From the NCBI GenBank assembly GCA_026193295.1, contig JAPHSB010000446.1, positions 1 to 17,668 on the forward strand: 17,668 nt of DNA, in the 5' to 3' direction. A model generated the notes under the pieces. That model did no database searches. It saw only the letters and a program-made list of their open reading frames with translations, and was not told where the DNA came from. The translations under genes were made by a program, and so were the position numbers. The stretch comes from Lysobacterales bacterium. Its GTDB lineage: Bacteria; Pseudomonadota; Gammaproteobacteria; Xanthomonadales; SZUA-36. Positions 7,192 to 14,943 of this stretch are shown here, piece by piece. The number at the start of each line of letters is the position of its first letter. Position 1 is the first letter of the stretch.

Positions 7192-7366
7192 ATCAATCGC
7201 CACACCACAAACGCTGACTGCATGGGGAACGAGAAGTAATAAAGCGCACAGGACGGAATCGGTGTAAATGTTACCCTCCTGAATCGATCCGTCAGACGCA
7301 AAGTAAAAAGGGGAGTGATGTTGAATCACTCGACAATTGAATGGGGCTTCGGCCCCATTTTTGTTT
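7192..7366 (+). ncRNA. Candidate structured small RNA of about 170-175 nt
   Basis: The 5' end is inferred from the TAGACT box; the 3' end is set by the intrinsic terminator. The interval holds three successive hairpins. The first is a long imperfect stem: GCG 7244-7246 pairs with CGC 7297-7299, then GACGGAATCG 7252-7261 pairs with CGATCCGTC 7285-7293 (nine pairs, one bulged A). An alternative inner pairing of 7261-7267 with 7271-7276 is possible. The second is GAGTGAT 7313-7319 with ATCACTC 7325-7331 (seven perfect pairs, GTTGA loop). The third is the terminator. Only open frames of five codons or fewer lie inside, apart from one reading through the terminator. Unpaired A-rich segments (AAGTAATAAA at 7234-7243, AAGTAAAAAG at 7301-7310) could contact Hfq or other RNAs. 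I do not recognise it as a named RNA family. Confidence 0.5.
7341..7365 (+). terminator. Intrinsic terminator
   Basis: ATGGGGC (7341-7347) and GCCCCAT (7352-7358) form a seven-pair GC-rich stem closed by a TTCG tetraloop and followed directly by TTTTTGTTT (from 7358). This is a textbook rho-independent terminator on the plus strand. It lies 273 nt after the regulator stop and 85 nt before typA, so it ends either the proposed small RNA or a long 3' UTR of the GGT-regulator transcript. Confidence 0.9.
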
Positions 7367-7436
7367 ATTCTTTAGACATTTATGGCCGATCCATTGATTT
7401 AGTGCCCCAAACGCGGTAACGTGCGCGCGCCTGCCT

Positions 7437-7442
7437 GAAGGA
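7437..7442 (+). promoter_or_regulatory. Shine-Dalgarno of typA deciding the GTG start
   Basis: GAAGGA at 7437-7442 lies 7 nt before GTG 7450, so the GTG is the start. The encoded N-terminus (MIENLRNIAIIAHVDHGK) aligns with TypA proteins without missing residues. Confidence 0.8.
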
Positions 7443-7449
7443 CCTCATC

Positions 7450-9285
7450 GTGATCGAAAATCTCCGCAATATCGCCATAATAGCCCACGTGGACCATGGC
7501 AAGACCACCCTGGTAGACCAATTGCTCGAGCAATCGGGGACCCTGGGCGATCGCGCCGCCTCACCCGAGCGGGTGATGGACTCGAACGAGCTCGAGCGCG
7601 AGCGCGGCATCACCATTCTCTCCAAGAACACCGCGATCACGTGGGACGACGGCGAGCAGACCTGGCACATCAACATCGTGGATACCCCAGGTCACGCCGA
7701 CTTTGGCGGCGAGGTCGAGCGCATTCTCAGCATGGTGGATTCCGTCCTGCTGCTGGTGGACGCGGTCGATGGGCCGATGCCGCAGACCCGTTTCGTCACG
7801 CAGAAAGCGTTCCAGATGGGCTTCCGCCCCATCGTGGTCATCAACAAGGTCGACCGGGACGGCGCCAGGCCGCAGTGGGTGCTGGACCAGACCTTCGAAC
7901 TTTTTGATCAGCTGGGCGCCAGCAACGAGCAGTTGGATTTCCCGGTGGTGTACGCGTCTGCCCTGAAGGGCTACGCGGGCCTCGACGAAAACGTCAGCGA
8001 TGGTGACATGCGGCCGCTGTTCGAGACCATCATCAAGTACGTGGCCCCGCCGCCGGTGAACATCGACGGACCGTTCCAGATGCGCATCTCGTCTCTGGAT
8101 TACAGCGCGTATGTGGGTGTCATCGGCATAGGCCGGGTGCAACGCGGCGCGGTGCGGCCCAACCAGCCGATCTGCGTGATCGACTGCGATGGCCGGCAGC
8201 GCAATGCCCGTATTCTGCAGGTGCTGGACTTTCACGGCCTCAAGCGCATCGAGGTCGATTCGGCGGAGGCCGGCGACATCATCGCGATAACCGGAGTCGA
8301 GAATCTGCAGATTTCCGACACCCTCTGCGATCGTGCCGCACCCGAGGCGCTGCCCGCCCTGACCGTCGATGAACCCACCATCAGCATGGGCTTCCGCGTC
8401 AATAACTCGCCGTTTGCCGGCCGCGAAGGCAAATACCTGACCAGCCGGCAGCTCCGCGAGCGCCTGATGCGGGAGGCCAGCCACAACGTGGCCCTGCGCG
8501 TCGAAGACACCGAAAACCCGGAGCGATTCAAGGTTTCAGGCCGTGGTGAACTGCATCTTTCCATCCTGATCGAAACCATGCGCCGCGAGGGCTATGAACT
8601 GGCCATTTCGCGCCCCGAAGTGATCCTGCACGAAACGGAGGAGGGCCGTCAGGAACCCTACGAACAGCTCGTGGTAGACCTGGAAAGCGACTACCAGGGG
8701 GGGGTTATGGAGCGACTCGGCGAACGCCGCGGCGAACTGCAGAACATGCAGCTGGACGGCAAGGGGCGTGTGCGGCTGGACTACCTAATCCCGGCCCGCG
8801 GCCTGATCGGCTTCCAATCGGAATTCCGCACTCTGACCGCCGGAACCGGCCTGATGTTCCACGTGTTCGACCACTACGGCCCCTGGCACGCCGGTGATAT
8901 CTCCCGGCGCAACAACGGCGTGTTGATCTCCAACGGCACAGGCAAGGCGCTGGCCTACGCCCTGTACAACCTGCAGGAGCGCGGCCGGATGATCATCGAT
9001 GCCGGTGTTGACGTGTACCAAGGCCAGATTGTCGGGATCCACAATCGCGCCAACGACCTGACCGTGAACCCGCTGAAGGGCAAACAGCTGACCAACGTGC
9101 GCACCGTACTCAAGGATGAGGCGCTGAACCTTTCCCCGCCCATCCGGATGTCCCTGGAACAGGCGCTGGAGTTCATCGAGGACGATGAACTGGTTGAAGT
9201 GACGCCAAAAGCGATCCGGATTCGCAAGATCAACCTGCTCGAACACGAACGCAAGCGCGCCGGACGCCAGAAAGCGGAAGCCTGA
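7450..9285 (+). CDS. typA: Ribosome-associated translational GTPase TypA/BipA
   Basis: This GTPase of 611 residues (family about 600-615) is related to EF-G and LepA. It binds the 70S ribosome and helps 50S assembly and stress or cold adaptation. G-domain motifs are AHVDHGKTT at 12-20 (P-loop), ERGITI at 51-56 with the switch Thr, DTPGHADF at 78-85, and NKVDR at 132-136. These are followed by the beta-barrel domain II (about 200-295), EF-G-like domains III and V, and the TypA-specific C-terminal domain, which contains RGLIGFQSEF, the NGTGKALAYAL region and NLTVNPLKGKQLTNVR-like residues (here DLTVNPLKGKQLTNVR). It starts with GTG behind a good SD. Its promoter must lie between the terminator and 7450, but I could not pick a convincing one. 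It is convergent with the peptidase gene at 9322. Confidence 0.97.
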   Translation: MIENLRNIAIIAHVDHGKTTLVDQLLEQSGTLGDRAASPERVMDSNELERERGITILSKNTAITWDDGEQTWHINIVDTPGHADFGGEVERILSMVDSVLLLVDAVDGPMPQTRFVTQKAFQMGFRPIVVINKVDRDGARPQWVLDQTFELFDQLGASNEQLDFPVVYASALKGYAGLDENVSDGDMRPLFETIIKYVAPPPVNIDGPFQMRISSLDYSAYVGVIGIGRVQRGAVRPNQPICVIDCDGRQRNARILQVLDFHGLKRIEVDSAEAGDIIAITGVENLQISDTLCDRAAPEALPALTVDEPTISMGFRVNNSPFAGREGKYLTSRQLRERLMREASHNVALRVEDTENPERFKVSGRGELHLSILIETMRREGYELAISRPEVILHETEEGRQEPYEQLVVDLESDYQGGVMERLGERRGELQNMQLDGKGRVRLDYLIPARGLIGFQSEFRTLTAGTGLMFHVFDHYGPWHAGDISRRNNGVLISNGTGKALAYALYNLQERGRMIIDAGVDVYQGQIVGIHNRANDLTVNPLKGKQLTNVRTVLKDEALNLSPPIRMSLEQALEFIEDDELVEVTPKAIRIRKINLLEHERKRAGRQKAEA

Positions 9286-9321
9286 TCCGGGGATTGGAGC
9301 CAGGCCCCGGACCACGGCCTG
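9286..9321. terminator. Possible hairpin between convergent typA and the M61 peptidase gene
   Basis: TCCGGGG (9286-9292) pairs with CCCCGGA (9305-9311) immediately after the typA stop. A competing stem CAGGCC (9301-9306) with GGCCTG (9316-9321) overlaps it. Neither is followed by a T-tract, so a classical intrinsic terminator is not supported. It could act as a 3'-end stabilising hairpin for either gene. Confidence 0.3.
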
Positions 9322-11220
9322 TCATTCGAATTTCAGTTGCTGTCCCAGCCAGGTTTCAAGGCGTTTCTGCTCAGCCCGGCGCAGCTTTTTCCGGCTGACC
9401 ACGGCATAGCTTTCGGGAATGGCCTCCTGTACGCCGACTTCCAGGGTCAGCAGGCGCTCATGGCGGGCCAGGGTGAGTGCCACACGTTGCCCCGGCGACA
9501 GGCGCCGAATGCGCGCGGCGTAATCCGCCGCCGTCACCCGGAAACCGTCAATGGCCAGCAATTCGTCCCCCGGCAGCATGCCCGCCTGCGCCCCGCTGTG
9601 ACCGAGAACGACCTGTTCCGCAATCAACCGCCCATCGTCTGCACCCCAGACGATGCCGAATCCGCCGGGCTCGACCGTTGCCCCGGCCGGAGCTCCCGCT
9701 CGGGCCGGCGCACGATCGAGGCTCAGCCCGTACCATTCCAGCGCTTCATCCACGTCCGGGTCATCGGTCCGCTGCAGCAAGTCTTCCACGAACGCCCGTA
9801 CCTTGGCTCCGGCTATGGCCTCAACCTGCTGTTCGAAGGCGCCGGGTGGATAGGCTCCCTGTCCCGGGCCACCGGGCCCATAGCGCTCGTACATCCCGCG
9901 CATGACCGTGTCCAGGCTGGCCCGGTTGGCGGTTGCCCGGCGGATTTCCGTGTCCGTGACAAATCCGATCACGGCGCCTTTACGGTAATAGGAAACCGTG
10001 CTGTTGACGCTGTTTTCGTCCGGCTGGTATTGCTTGATCCAGGTATCGAAGGACGCGTGCTCGGCGGACCGGACCTGGCGGCCGGGCATCACCTCGTAAT
10101 TGCGAATCTCCTGCGCCAGCAACTCCAGGTACTCGCCCACGCCAAGCAGGCCGGCCCGGAACAGAAGCAAATCGTCGTAGTAGCTGGACAGACCTTCGGC
10201 CAGCCACAATTCACGGGTGTACATTTCACGGTCGTAATCGTAGTCGGCCAGCACCGCGGGCCTCATGCGCCGCACGTTCCAGGCGTGAAAGAACTCATGA
10301 GAAACCAGGCCCAGCCATTTGATGTATTCCTGGCGCTCCGTCATCTGCCACGGATTGCACATCATGACGGTGCCCTGATCGTGCTCCAATCCGCCGAATG
10401 GTCCCATGAAGAAATTGAAGAACAGGTACTCCCGGTCGAACGGGTTGACGCCCCAAAAAGCCTGCTGTGCTTCGATGATCTTCTGCACGTCGTCGCGTGC
10501 TCGTTCAGCGTCCCACAGGGGATTTCCGGCCGGGACAACCAGCGCATAGGACTGTCCCGCCACGCGGAACGCCTGGCGATCCAGCGTGCCCATGACGATC
10601 GGGCTGTCGACCAGTTCGTCATAGTCCGCTGCCCGGTAGGTTCGCGGCGCGCCGGATTCAGGCAAGGTGGTATGGAGGGCCGGCCACTCCGGAGGCAACT
10701 GCAGGGTCACCTCCTGGGGCTGTCGGCGCAATGCCTCGCTATACAGGAAGATACTGGCGCCATTGAGCAACGCCCCACCCGCCTCGACCCAGCTGGTGGC
10801 CACATTCAACTCGCCGGCCCAGACCGTGTAGTCAGTGGTCAGCCGGGCAGTTCCCGCGGCTTCGATCCGCCAGCGGTTCTTGGCGATTTTGCGGACTTCG
10901 CGCGGCTTTCCATCCGCGTCCCGCGCCTGCAGACTCTCGACGTTTGCCGCGAAATCACGAATCAGGTAGGAGCCGGGTGTCCACGAGGGCATGGACAGTT
11001 CCAGGTAATCGCCCACAACCGGCCAGACCGCGCTGACGTGCGCGTACTGGTTGTGGCGTTGCGGAAAACTCACTTCGTGCCGCACGGCGCCGGTCTCGTC
11101 GGCCGGCACGGCCAGTGAGAACACCCAGAGTCCGAGGCTGATCGCGGCGCCGCGCAACCACACGCGCCGGCCGGCTCGGCGGCGGCCTGCTGACAGGCTA
11201 TGCCCGGACGAGCGAATCAA
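9322..11220 (-). CDS. M61 family metallopeptidase with PDZ domain (glycyl aminopeptidase-like)
   Basis: This 632-residue exported zinc peptidase has an N-terminal basic region, then a hydrophobic segment (about residues 23-40) ending in AVPAD, a likely signal peptide. An M61 N-terminal beta domain (about 45-220) precedes the thermolysin-like catalytic domain. The zinc motif HEFFH lies at 308-312 (His308, Glu309, His312), with the third ligand Glu342 in WLAEGLSSYY. A PDZ domain follows at about 515-595 (GMLPGDELLAIDG), and the C-terminus is basic. M61 enzymes cleave N-terminal glycine or other small residues. The start is uncertain. The TTG at 11218-11220 overlaps the DAHP synthase stop but has no SD; GTG at 11161-11163 (residue 20) would give a cleaner signal peptide. 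It is the last gene of an apparent dsbB - DAHP synthase - M61 operon. Confidence 0.92.
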   Translation of the reverse strand: MIRSSGHSLSAGRRRAGRRVWLRGAAISLGLWVFSLAVPADETGAVRHEVSFPQRHNQYAHVSAVWPVVGDYLELSMPSWTPGSYLIRDFAANVESLQARDADGKPREVRKIAKNRWRIEAAGTARLTTDYTVWAGELNVATSWVEAGGALLNGASIFLYSEALRRQPQEVTLQLPPEWPALHTTLPESGAPRTYRAADYDELVDSPIVMGTLDRQAFRVAGQSYALVVPAGNPLWDAERARDDVQKIIEAQQAFWGVNPFDREYLFFNFFMGPFGGLEHDQGTVMMCNPWQMTERQEYIKWLGLVSHEFFHAWNVRRMRPAVLADYDYDREMYTRELWLAEGLSSYYDDLLLFRAGLLGVGEYLELLAQEIRNYEVMPGRQVRSAEHASFDTWIKQYQPDENSVNSTVSYYRKGAVIGFVTDTEIRRATANRASLDTVMRGMYERYGPGGPGQGAYPPGAFEQQVEAIAGAKVRAFVEDLLQRTDDPDVDEALEWYGLSLDRAPARAGAPAGATVEPGGFGIVWGADDGRLIAEQVVLGHSGAQAGMLPGDELLAIDGFRVTAADYAARIRRLSPGQRVALTLARHERLLTLEVGVQEAIPESYAVVSRKKLRRAEQKRLETWLGQQLKFE

Positions 11221-12614
11221 GCGACGTTATGTTTGTGTTTACTGACGATCAGCATGGCCAGCTCAAGCGACTGTTCGTAGTTCAGCCGGGGATCGACAGT
11301 GGACTTATAATCCCGGGTCAGGTCCTCGTCGGAGAGGTCCCTGGCGCCGCCAGTGCACTCCGTCACGTTCTCGCCGGTCAGTTCCAGGTGCACGCCGCCC
11401 AGGCGCGAATTGCAGTCACGGTGAATCTCGAACGCCAATTCCATTTCCCGCAGGACTTTGCCGAAACGCCGGGTCTTGATGCCGGACCCGGTCGATTCTG
11501 TGTTGCCATGCATCGGGTCCGAAATCCATAGCACCGGGCTGCCCGTATCTTGCACGGCGCGGATCAGCCGCGGCAGTTTCTCCTCGATATGCGACTCGCC
11601 CATGCGGTGGATCAACACCATGCGGCCGGGCTCCCGGGCCGGGTTCAGTTTTTCCAGCAGCCCGGTCAGCCACTCCCGGCTGATTCCGGGCCCCACTTTG
11701 ATGCCCACCGGGTTCCTGATGCCGCGGAAATATTCGACGTGGGCGCCATCCAGGTCCGCCGTGCGCATGCCGATCCACGGGAAATGCGTCCCGAGGTTGA
11801 ACCAGCCCCATTGGCGCGGCACCTGCCGCGTCTGGGCCTGCTCGTAATGCAGATGCAAGGCTTCATGGGAGGTGAAAAAATCAACCCGCCGCAAACTGCC
11901 AACGTCACGGCCAGTGATGGTCTCCATGAAGCGCAGCGATTGACCCAGGCTCTCCGTGAGCCGGTGAAACTCGGAGGCCAGCGGCGAGTGCTCCACCCAG
12001 CTCAGATCCCAGTATTCGGTGTGGTGCACGTCGGCAAACCCGCCATCGACCAGCGAACGCACGAAATTCATCGTCATGGCCGAGTAGTAATGCGCCTTGA
12101 GCAGTCGTTCCGGGTCCGGAATCCGCCCCGCTTCGGTGAACTCGATCGAATTGACCAGATCGCCCCGGTAGCTCGGCAATGTCACACCGTCGCGCGTCTC
12201 ATTGTCGGAAGAACGGGGCTTGGCGTACTGGCCGGCAAAGCGTCCGATCCGCACAACCGGCATCTCCAGGCCATGCACCAGCGCCAGACTCATCTGCAGC
12301 AGAACCTTGAGACGGTTGGTGATCAACGGCGAACAGACCTCGTCGAAACTCTCGGCGCAATCACCGCCTTGCAGCACAAAGCGACGGCCTTCCTGGGCTT
12401 CGGCAATCTGCTCGCGCAGCGACAGGATTTCCCACGAGGTCACCAGTGGCGGCAGGTTGGCCAGCTTGGCCAGCGCGGCGTTCAGTGCGGCGGAATCGGG
12501 ATAAGTCGCCTGCTGCAATGCCGGGAGTTCTTGCCACGATTGAGGCTGCCAATCAGGTGCCTGGGCGACTTCCTGAACGGGCCTGACGGGCCGGGTTGAT
12601 GCAGCGTTATTCAT
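11217..12614 (-). CDS. Class II 3-deoxy-7-phosphoheptulonate (DAHP) synthase
   Basis: This enzyme of 465 residues condenses phosphoenolpyruvate and erythrose 4-phosphate to DAHP, the first step of the shikimate pathway, in the cytoplasm. It is the plant/mycobacterial class II type and not the AroFGH type. Visible motifs are QGGDCAESF with metal-ligand Cys86, GRFAGQYAKPRS, FTSHEALHLHYE, GIKVGPG, HRMGESH, WISDPMHGNT and GGVHLELTGENVTEC, which carry the remaining metal and substrate residues. Length agrees with the bacterial class II family (about 445-475). ATG 12612-12614 has only a weak upstream AAGAG. The gene starts 7 nt after the dsbB stop and its own stop overlaps the TTG candidate start of the peptidase, so the three are probably one transcript. 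The short N-terminus gives no clear sign of how feedback regulation works. Confidence 0.96.
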   Translation of the reverse strand: MNNAASTRPVRPVQEVAQAPDWQPQSWQELPALQQATYPDSAALNAALAKLANLPPLVTSWEILSLREQIAEAQEGRRFVLQGGDCAESFDEVCSPLITNRLKVLLQMSLALVHGLEMPVVRIGRFAGQYAKPRSSDNETRDGVTLPSYRGDLVNSIEFTEAGRIPDPERLLKAHYYSAMTMNFVRSLVDGGFADVHHTEYWDLSWVEHSPLASEFHRLTESLGQSLRFMETITGRDVGSLRRVDFFTSHEALHLHYEQAQTRQVPRQWGWFNLGTHFPWIGMRTADLDGAHVEYFRGIRNPVGIKVGPGISREWLTGLLEKLNPAREPGRMVLIHRMGESHIEEKLPRLIRAVQDTGSPVLWISDPMHGNTESTGSGIKTRRFGKVLREMELAFEIHRDCNSRLGGVHLELTGENVTECTGGARDLSDEDLTRDYKSTVDPRLNYEQSLELAMLIVSKHKHNVA

Positions 12615-12621
12615 TTCAAAT

Positions 12622-13128
12622 TCAGACTCTTGCCGCTTTTGCCTTCAGCAAAACGAAGATGGTACCGGCTGTGAAGGCCAGATACCAGAGAAACGTCCAG
12701 CCGGGCATGCTGAACCCCAGGAACGTCCAGTCGACCTCGGCGCACTCGCCGGAGCCGCGGAACACCTCGGACAGGACCTGGGTGAAAGGCAGGGTGTCGA
12801 GCATGTAGTTCAAGCCCATCCCACAATCGGGCACCAGGTCGGCCGGCAGGCTCTGCAGCCAGAGATGCCGGCCCGCGACAGCGAGTCCAACCGCGGTGCC
12901 CGCCAGCAGCAGACCGCCATAGATCATACGGCCGATGTGTCGCGGATTATGGATCGCGGCCAGCAGTGCGACTGCCCCGATCCAGATGAAGGCCAGGCGC
13001 TGGAATACACACAGCGGACAGGGGTCGATGAACAGCGCGTGCTGCACATAGAGGCCATAGGCCAGCAGGCCGGCGCAGGCCAGCGCGACGAACAGAAACC
13101 AGGGTCTGGGTCTGAACAACAGGTTCAA
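12622..13128 (-). CDS. dsbB: Disulfide bond formation protein B (DsbB)
   Basis: This inner-membrane quinone reductase of 168 residues reoxidises periplasmic DsbA. Four transmembrane segments are visible (about 9-28, 42-60, 66-84, 142-163). The first periplasmic loop carries the redox pair Cys37-Pro-Leu-Cys40; the second holds Cys102 and Cys129, matching E. coli Cys41/44 and Cys104/130. Arg44, just after the CxxC in FQR, corresponds to the quinone-site arginine. The start is TTG (plus 13126-13128), supported by an SD GGAGG (plus-strand CCTCC 13137-13141) at 8 nt spacing and by the correct N-terminal length. It is the first gene of the minus-strand group and divergent from hutU. Its 127-bp leader contains the large inverted repeat at 13159-13208. 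Confidence 0.95.
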   Translation of the reverse strand: MNLLFRPRPWFLFVALACAGLLAYGLYVQHALFIDPCPLCVFQRLAFIWIGAVALLAAIHNPRHIGRMIYGGLLLAGTAVGLAVAGRHLWLQSLPADLVPDCGMGLNYMLDTLPFTQVLSEVFRGSGECAEVDWTFLGFSMPGWTFLWYLAFTAGTIFVLLKAKAARV

Positions 13129-13136
13129 GCCAATAT

Positions 13137-13141
13137 CCTCC
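13137..13141 (-). promoter_or_regulatory. Shine-Dalgarno fixing the TTG start of dsbB
   Basis: The minus-strand GGAGG lies 8 nt from TTG 13128-13126. No in-frame ATG or GTG lies nearby, so the TTG start is preferred. Confidence 0.75.
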
Positions 13142-13158
13142 GAATCGTCTCAGCCGAG

Positions 13159-13208
13159 CCCGGCGCCAGCTGGGTCCCTGAAGCAAAGACCCGGCCAATG
13201 GCGCCGGG
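13159..13208. repeat. Large interrupted inverted repeat in the dsbB/hutU divergent region
   Basis: The outer arms CCCGGCGCCA (13159-13168) and TGGCGCCGGG (13199-13208) are perfectly complementary over 10 bp. Inner arms GGGTC (13172-13176) and GACCC (13188-13192) add 5 bp around an 11-nt loop. The right half also folds alone: ACCCGGC 13189-13195 with GCCGGGT 13203-13209. It sits 6 bp upstream of the hutU -10 box and within the expected dsbB leader. It could be an operator, a leader hairpin or a leftover intergenic repeat. There is no T-tract. Confidence 0.6.
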
Positions 13209-13214
13209 TTCATC

Positions 13215-13220
13215 TATAAT
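13215..13220 (+). promoter_or_regulatory. Candidate -10 box of the hut operon
   Basis: TATAAT at 13215-13220 is a perfect -10 match, 35 nt before hutU. The -35 position falls inside the inverted-repeat right arm (about 13192-13197, CCGGCC-like) and does not match consensus. That fits either an activated promoter or one regulated by a factor bound to the dyad. I see no TGTATATACA-like HutC site. Confidence 0.55.
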
Positions 13221-13255
13221 GAAATGTCTATTCCGCAAAGAATTGGACAGGCACG

Positions 13256-14938
13256 ATGATGGGTGTAAATCCGCAAAAATACAAGGTCGAGCCGGTGCAT
13301 GGAATCCGGGCGCCTCACGGTACAACGTTGAGCTGCAAAGGCTGGCACCAGGAAGCCGCCATGCGCATGCTAATGAACAACCTGGACCCGGACGTTGCCG
13401 AGAAGCCGGACGAACTGATCGTTTACGGGGGCACCGGGAAAGCCGCCCGCAACTGGGCCTGCTACGAGCGCATCGTAGAGACGCTGCGCCGGCTGGAAAA
13501 CGACGAGACCCTGCTGATACAGAGCGGCAAGCCCGTCGGCGTGTTCCGCACCCACGACGAGGCGCCGCGGGTGTTGATCGCGAACGCCAACCTGGTGCCG
13601 CGCTGGGGCAATTGGGACGTGTTCCGTGAGCTGGAGCAGAAGGGCCTGACCATGTACGGCCAGATGACGGCCGGATCCTGGATTTATATCGGCTCCCAGG
13701 GCATCGTGCAGGGCACCTACGAGACCTTTGCTGAATGCGCGAATCAACACTTCGGAGGTAACCTCGCCGGTCGGCTGGTGGTGACCGCCGGCTTGGGCGG
13801 CATGGGTGGTGCGCAGCCTTTGGCCGTGACCATGAACGACGGCCTGTGCCTGGCGGTAGAGGTCGACCCCTGGCGCATCCAGCGCCGCGTGGAGACCGGT
13901 TATTGCGACGTCATGTCCAAAGACCTGGACGAAGCGCTGGACTTGCTGGACAAGGCGCAGGGGGGACTCTCGGTCGGGCTGCTCGGCAATATCGCCGACG
14001 TGCTGCCGGAATTGGTGCGGCGCGGCATCGTGCCCGACGTGGTCACCGACCAGACCTCGGCTCATGATCTGCGCTGTGGCTACATCCCGCGCGGGTATTC
14101 GCTGCAAGCCGCGGCTGACTTGCGCGAGTCCGATCCGGAAAAGTACGACAACGAGGTGCTCGACTCGATGGTGGTGCATGTGCAGGCCATCCTGGACTTG
14201 AAAGACAGGGGCTCGGTGTGCTTCGACTATGGAAACAACCTGCGCGGCCAGGTCGCGGACCATCGCGGGATGAAGAAGGCGTTCGATTACCCCGGTTTCG
14301 TGCCTGCCTACATCCGGCCGCTGTTCTGCAAGGGGGCCGGGCCATTCCGCTGGGCGGCACTCAGCGGCAACCCGGCTGATATCCGGGCCACCGATGAAGC
14401 CATCCTCGAATTGTTCCCGGAGAAGGAATCCCTGCACCGCTGGATCCACAAGGCGCAGGAAAAGGTGCGCTTCCAGGGCCTGCCGTCACGTATCTGCTGG
14501 CTCGAGTACGGCGAGCGCGCCGAGGCCGGCCTGAAGTTCAACTGGCTGGTCAAGAACGGCAAGGTGGATGCGCCGCTGGTGCTCGGACGTGATCACCTGG
14601 ACACCGGTTCGGTGGCCTCGCCGAACCGCGAGACCGAAGCGATGAAGGACGGCTCCGACGCGATTGCCGACTGGCCGCTTTTGAACGCCCTGCTGAATAC
14701 GTCCTGTGGCGCGAGCTGGGTATCGATCCATCATGGCGGCGGCGTGGGCATCGGTTATTCGCTGCATGCCGGGATGGTCTGCGTGGTGGACGGTACGGAC
14801 ACGGCGGACCGGCGCCTGGAGCGTGTGCTGACCGCGGATCCGGGTACCGGCGTGATGCGGCACGCCGACGCCGGCTACGAATTGGCGATCGAAACCGCCA
14901 ACGAGCGTGGCGTGGACCTGCCCATGATCAACGGTTGA
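13256..14938 (+). CDS. hutU: Urocanate hydratase
   Basis: This enzyme of 560 residues (family about 550-565) converts urocanate to 4-imidazolone-5-propionate using tightly bound NAD+, the second step of histidine degradation, in the cytoplasm. It carries YGGTGKAARNW near residue 58, the NAD-binding GLGGMGGAQPLAVTMNDG region (given in part as GLGGMGGAQ) around 178-186, TDQTSAHD, and the active-site segment RICWLEYGER with Cys414, which corresponds to Cys410 of the Pseudomonas putida enzyme. HHGGGVGIGYSLHAG lies near the C-terminus. Two in-frame ATGs (13256, 13259) lie behind a moderate GGACAGG. The stop at 14936-14938 is 5 nt before the hutH ATG, so it is the first gene of a coupled hutU-hutH-hutI operon. 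Confidence 0.98.
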   Translation: MMGVNPQKYKVEPVHGIRAPHGTTLSCKGWHQEAAMRMLMNNLDPDVAEKPDELIVYGGTGKAARNWACYERIVETLRRLENDETLLIQSGKPVGVFRTHDEAPRVLIANANLVPRWGNWDVFRELEQKGLTMYGQMTAGSWIYIGSQGIVQGTYETFAECANQHFGGNLAGRLVVTAGLGGMGGAQPLAVTMNDGLCLAVEVDPWRIQRRVETGYCDVMSKDLDEALDLLDKAQGGLSVGLLGNIADVLPELVRRGIVPDVVTDQTSAHDLRCGYIPRGYSLQAAADLRESDPEKYDNEVLDSMVVHVQAILDLKDRGSVCFDYGNNLRGQVADHRGMKKAFDYPGFVPAYIRPLFCKGAGPFRWAALSGNPADIRATDEAILELFPEKESLHRWIHKAQEKVRFQGLPSRICWLEYGERAEAGLKFNWLVKNGKVDAPLVLGRDHLDTGSVASPNRETEAMKDGSDAIADWPLLNALLNTSCGASWVSIHHGGGVGIGYSLHAGMVCVVDGTDTADRRLERVLTADPGTGVMRHADAGYELAIETANERGVDLPMING

Positions 14939-14943
14939 CGCCG

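Larger units (their letters stand above)
7069..7449. other. 381-bp non-coding region between the regulator and typA
   Basis: No credible protein gene is visible here on either strand. Base composition is closer to balanced than the GC-rich genes around it. In order it holds two related dyads (7109-7123, 7142-7156), a -10-like TAGACT (7180-7185), an imperfect long stem-loop (7244-7299), a perfect short hairpin (7313-7331), an intrinsic terminator (7341-7365) and about 85 nt of typA leader. I read this as an independently transcribed small RNA unit lying between two protein genes. Confidence 0.7.

Noticed and set aside
7318..7419. A 33-codon ORF (ATG 7318 to TAA 7417-7419) with AGGGG just upstream.
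   Set aside because: It reads straight through the intrinsic terminator at 7341-7365, its ATG is inside a perfect hairpin, and SD spacing is short (4 nt). It resembles no known protein.
9337..11118. A 593-codon plus-strand frame opposite the M61 peptidase.
   Set aside because: The minus-strand frame has HEFFH, the third ligand Glu and a PDZ domain. The plus-strand frame shows no family motif.
11550..12599. A 349-codon plus-strand frame opposite the DAHP synthase.
   Set aside because: The class II DAHP synthase motifs are unambiguous on the minus strand, so this is a shadow frame.
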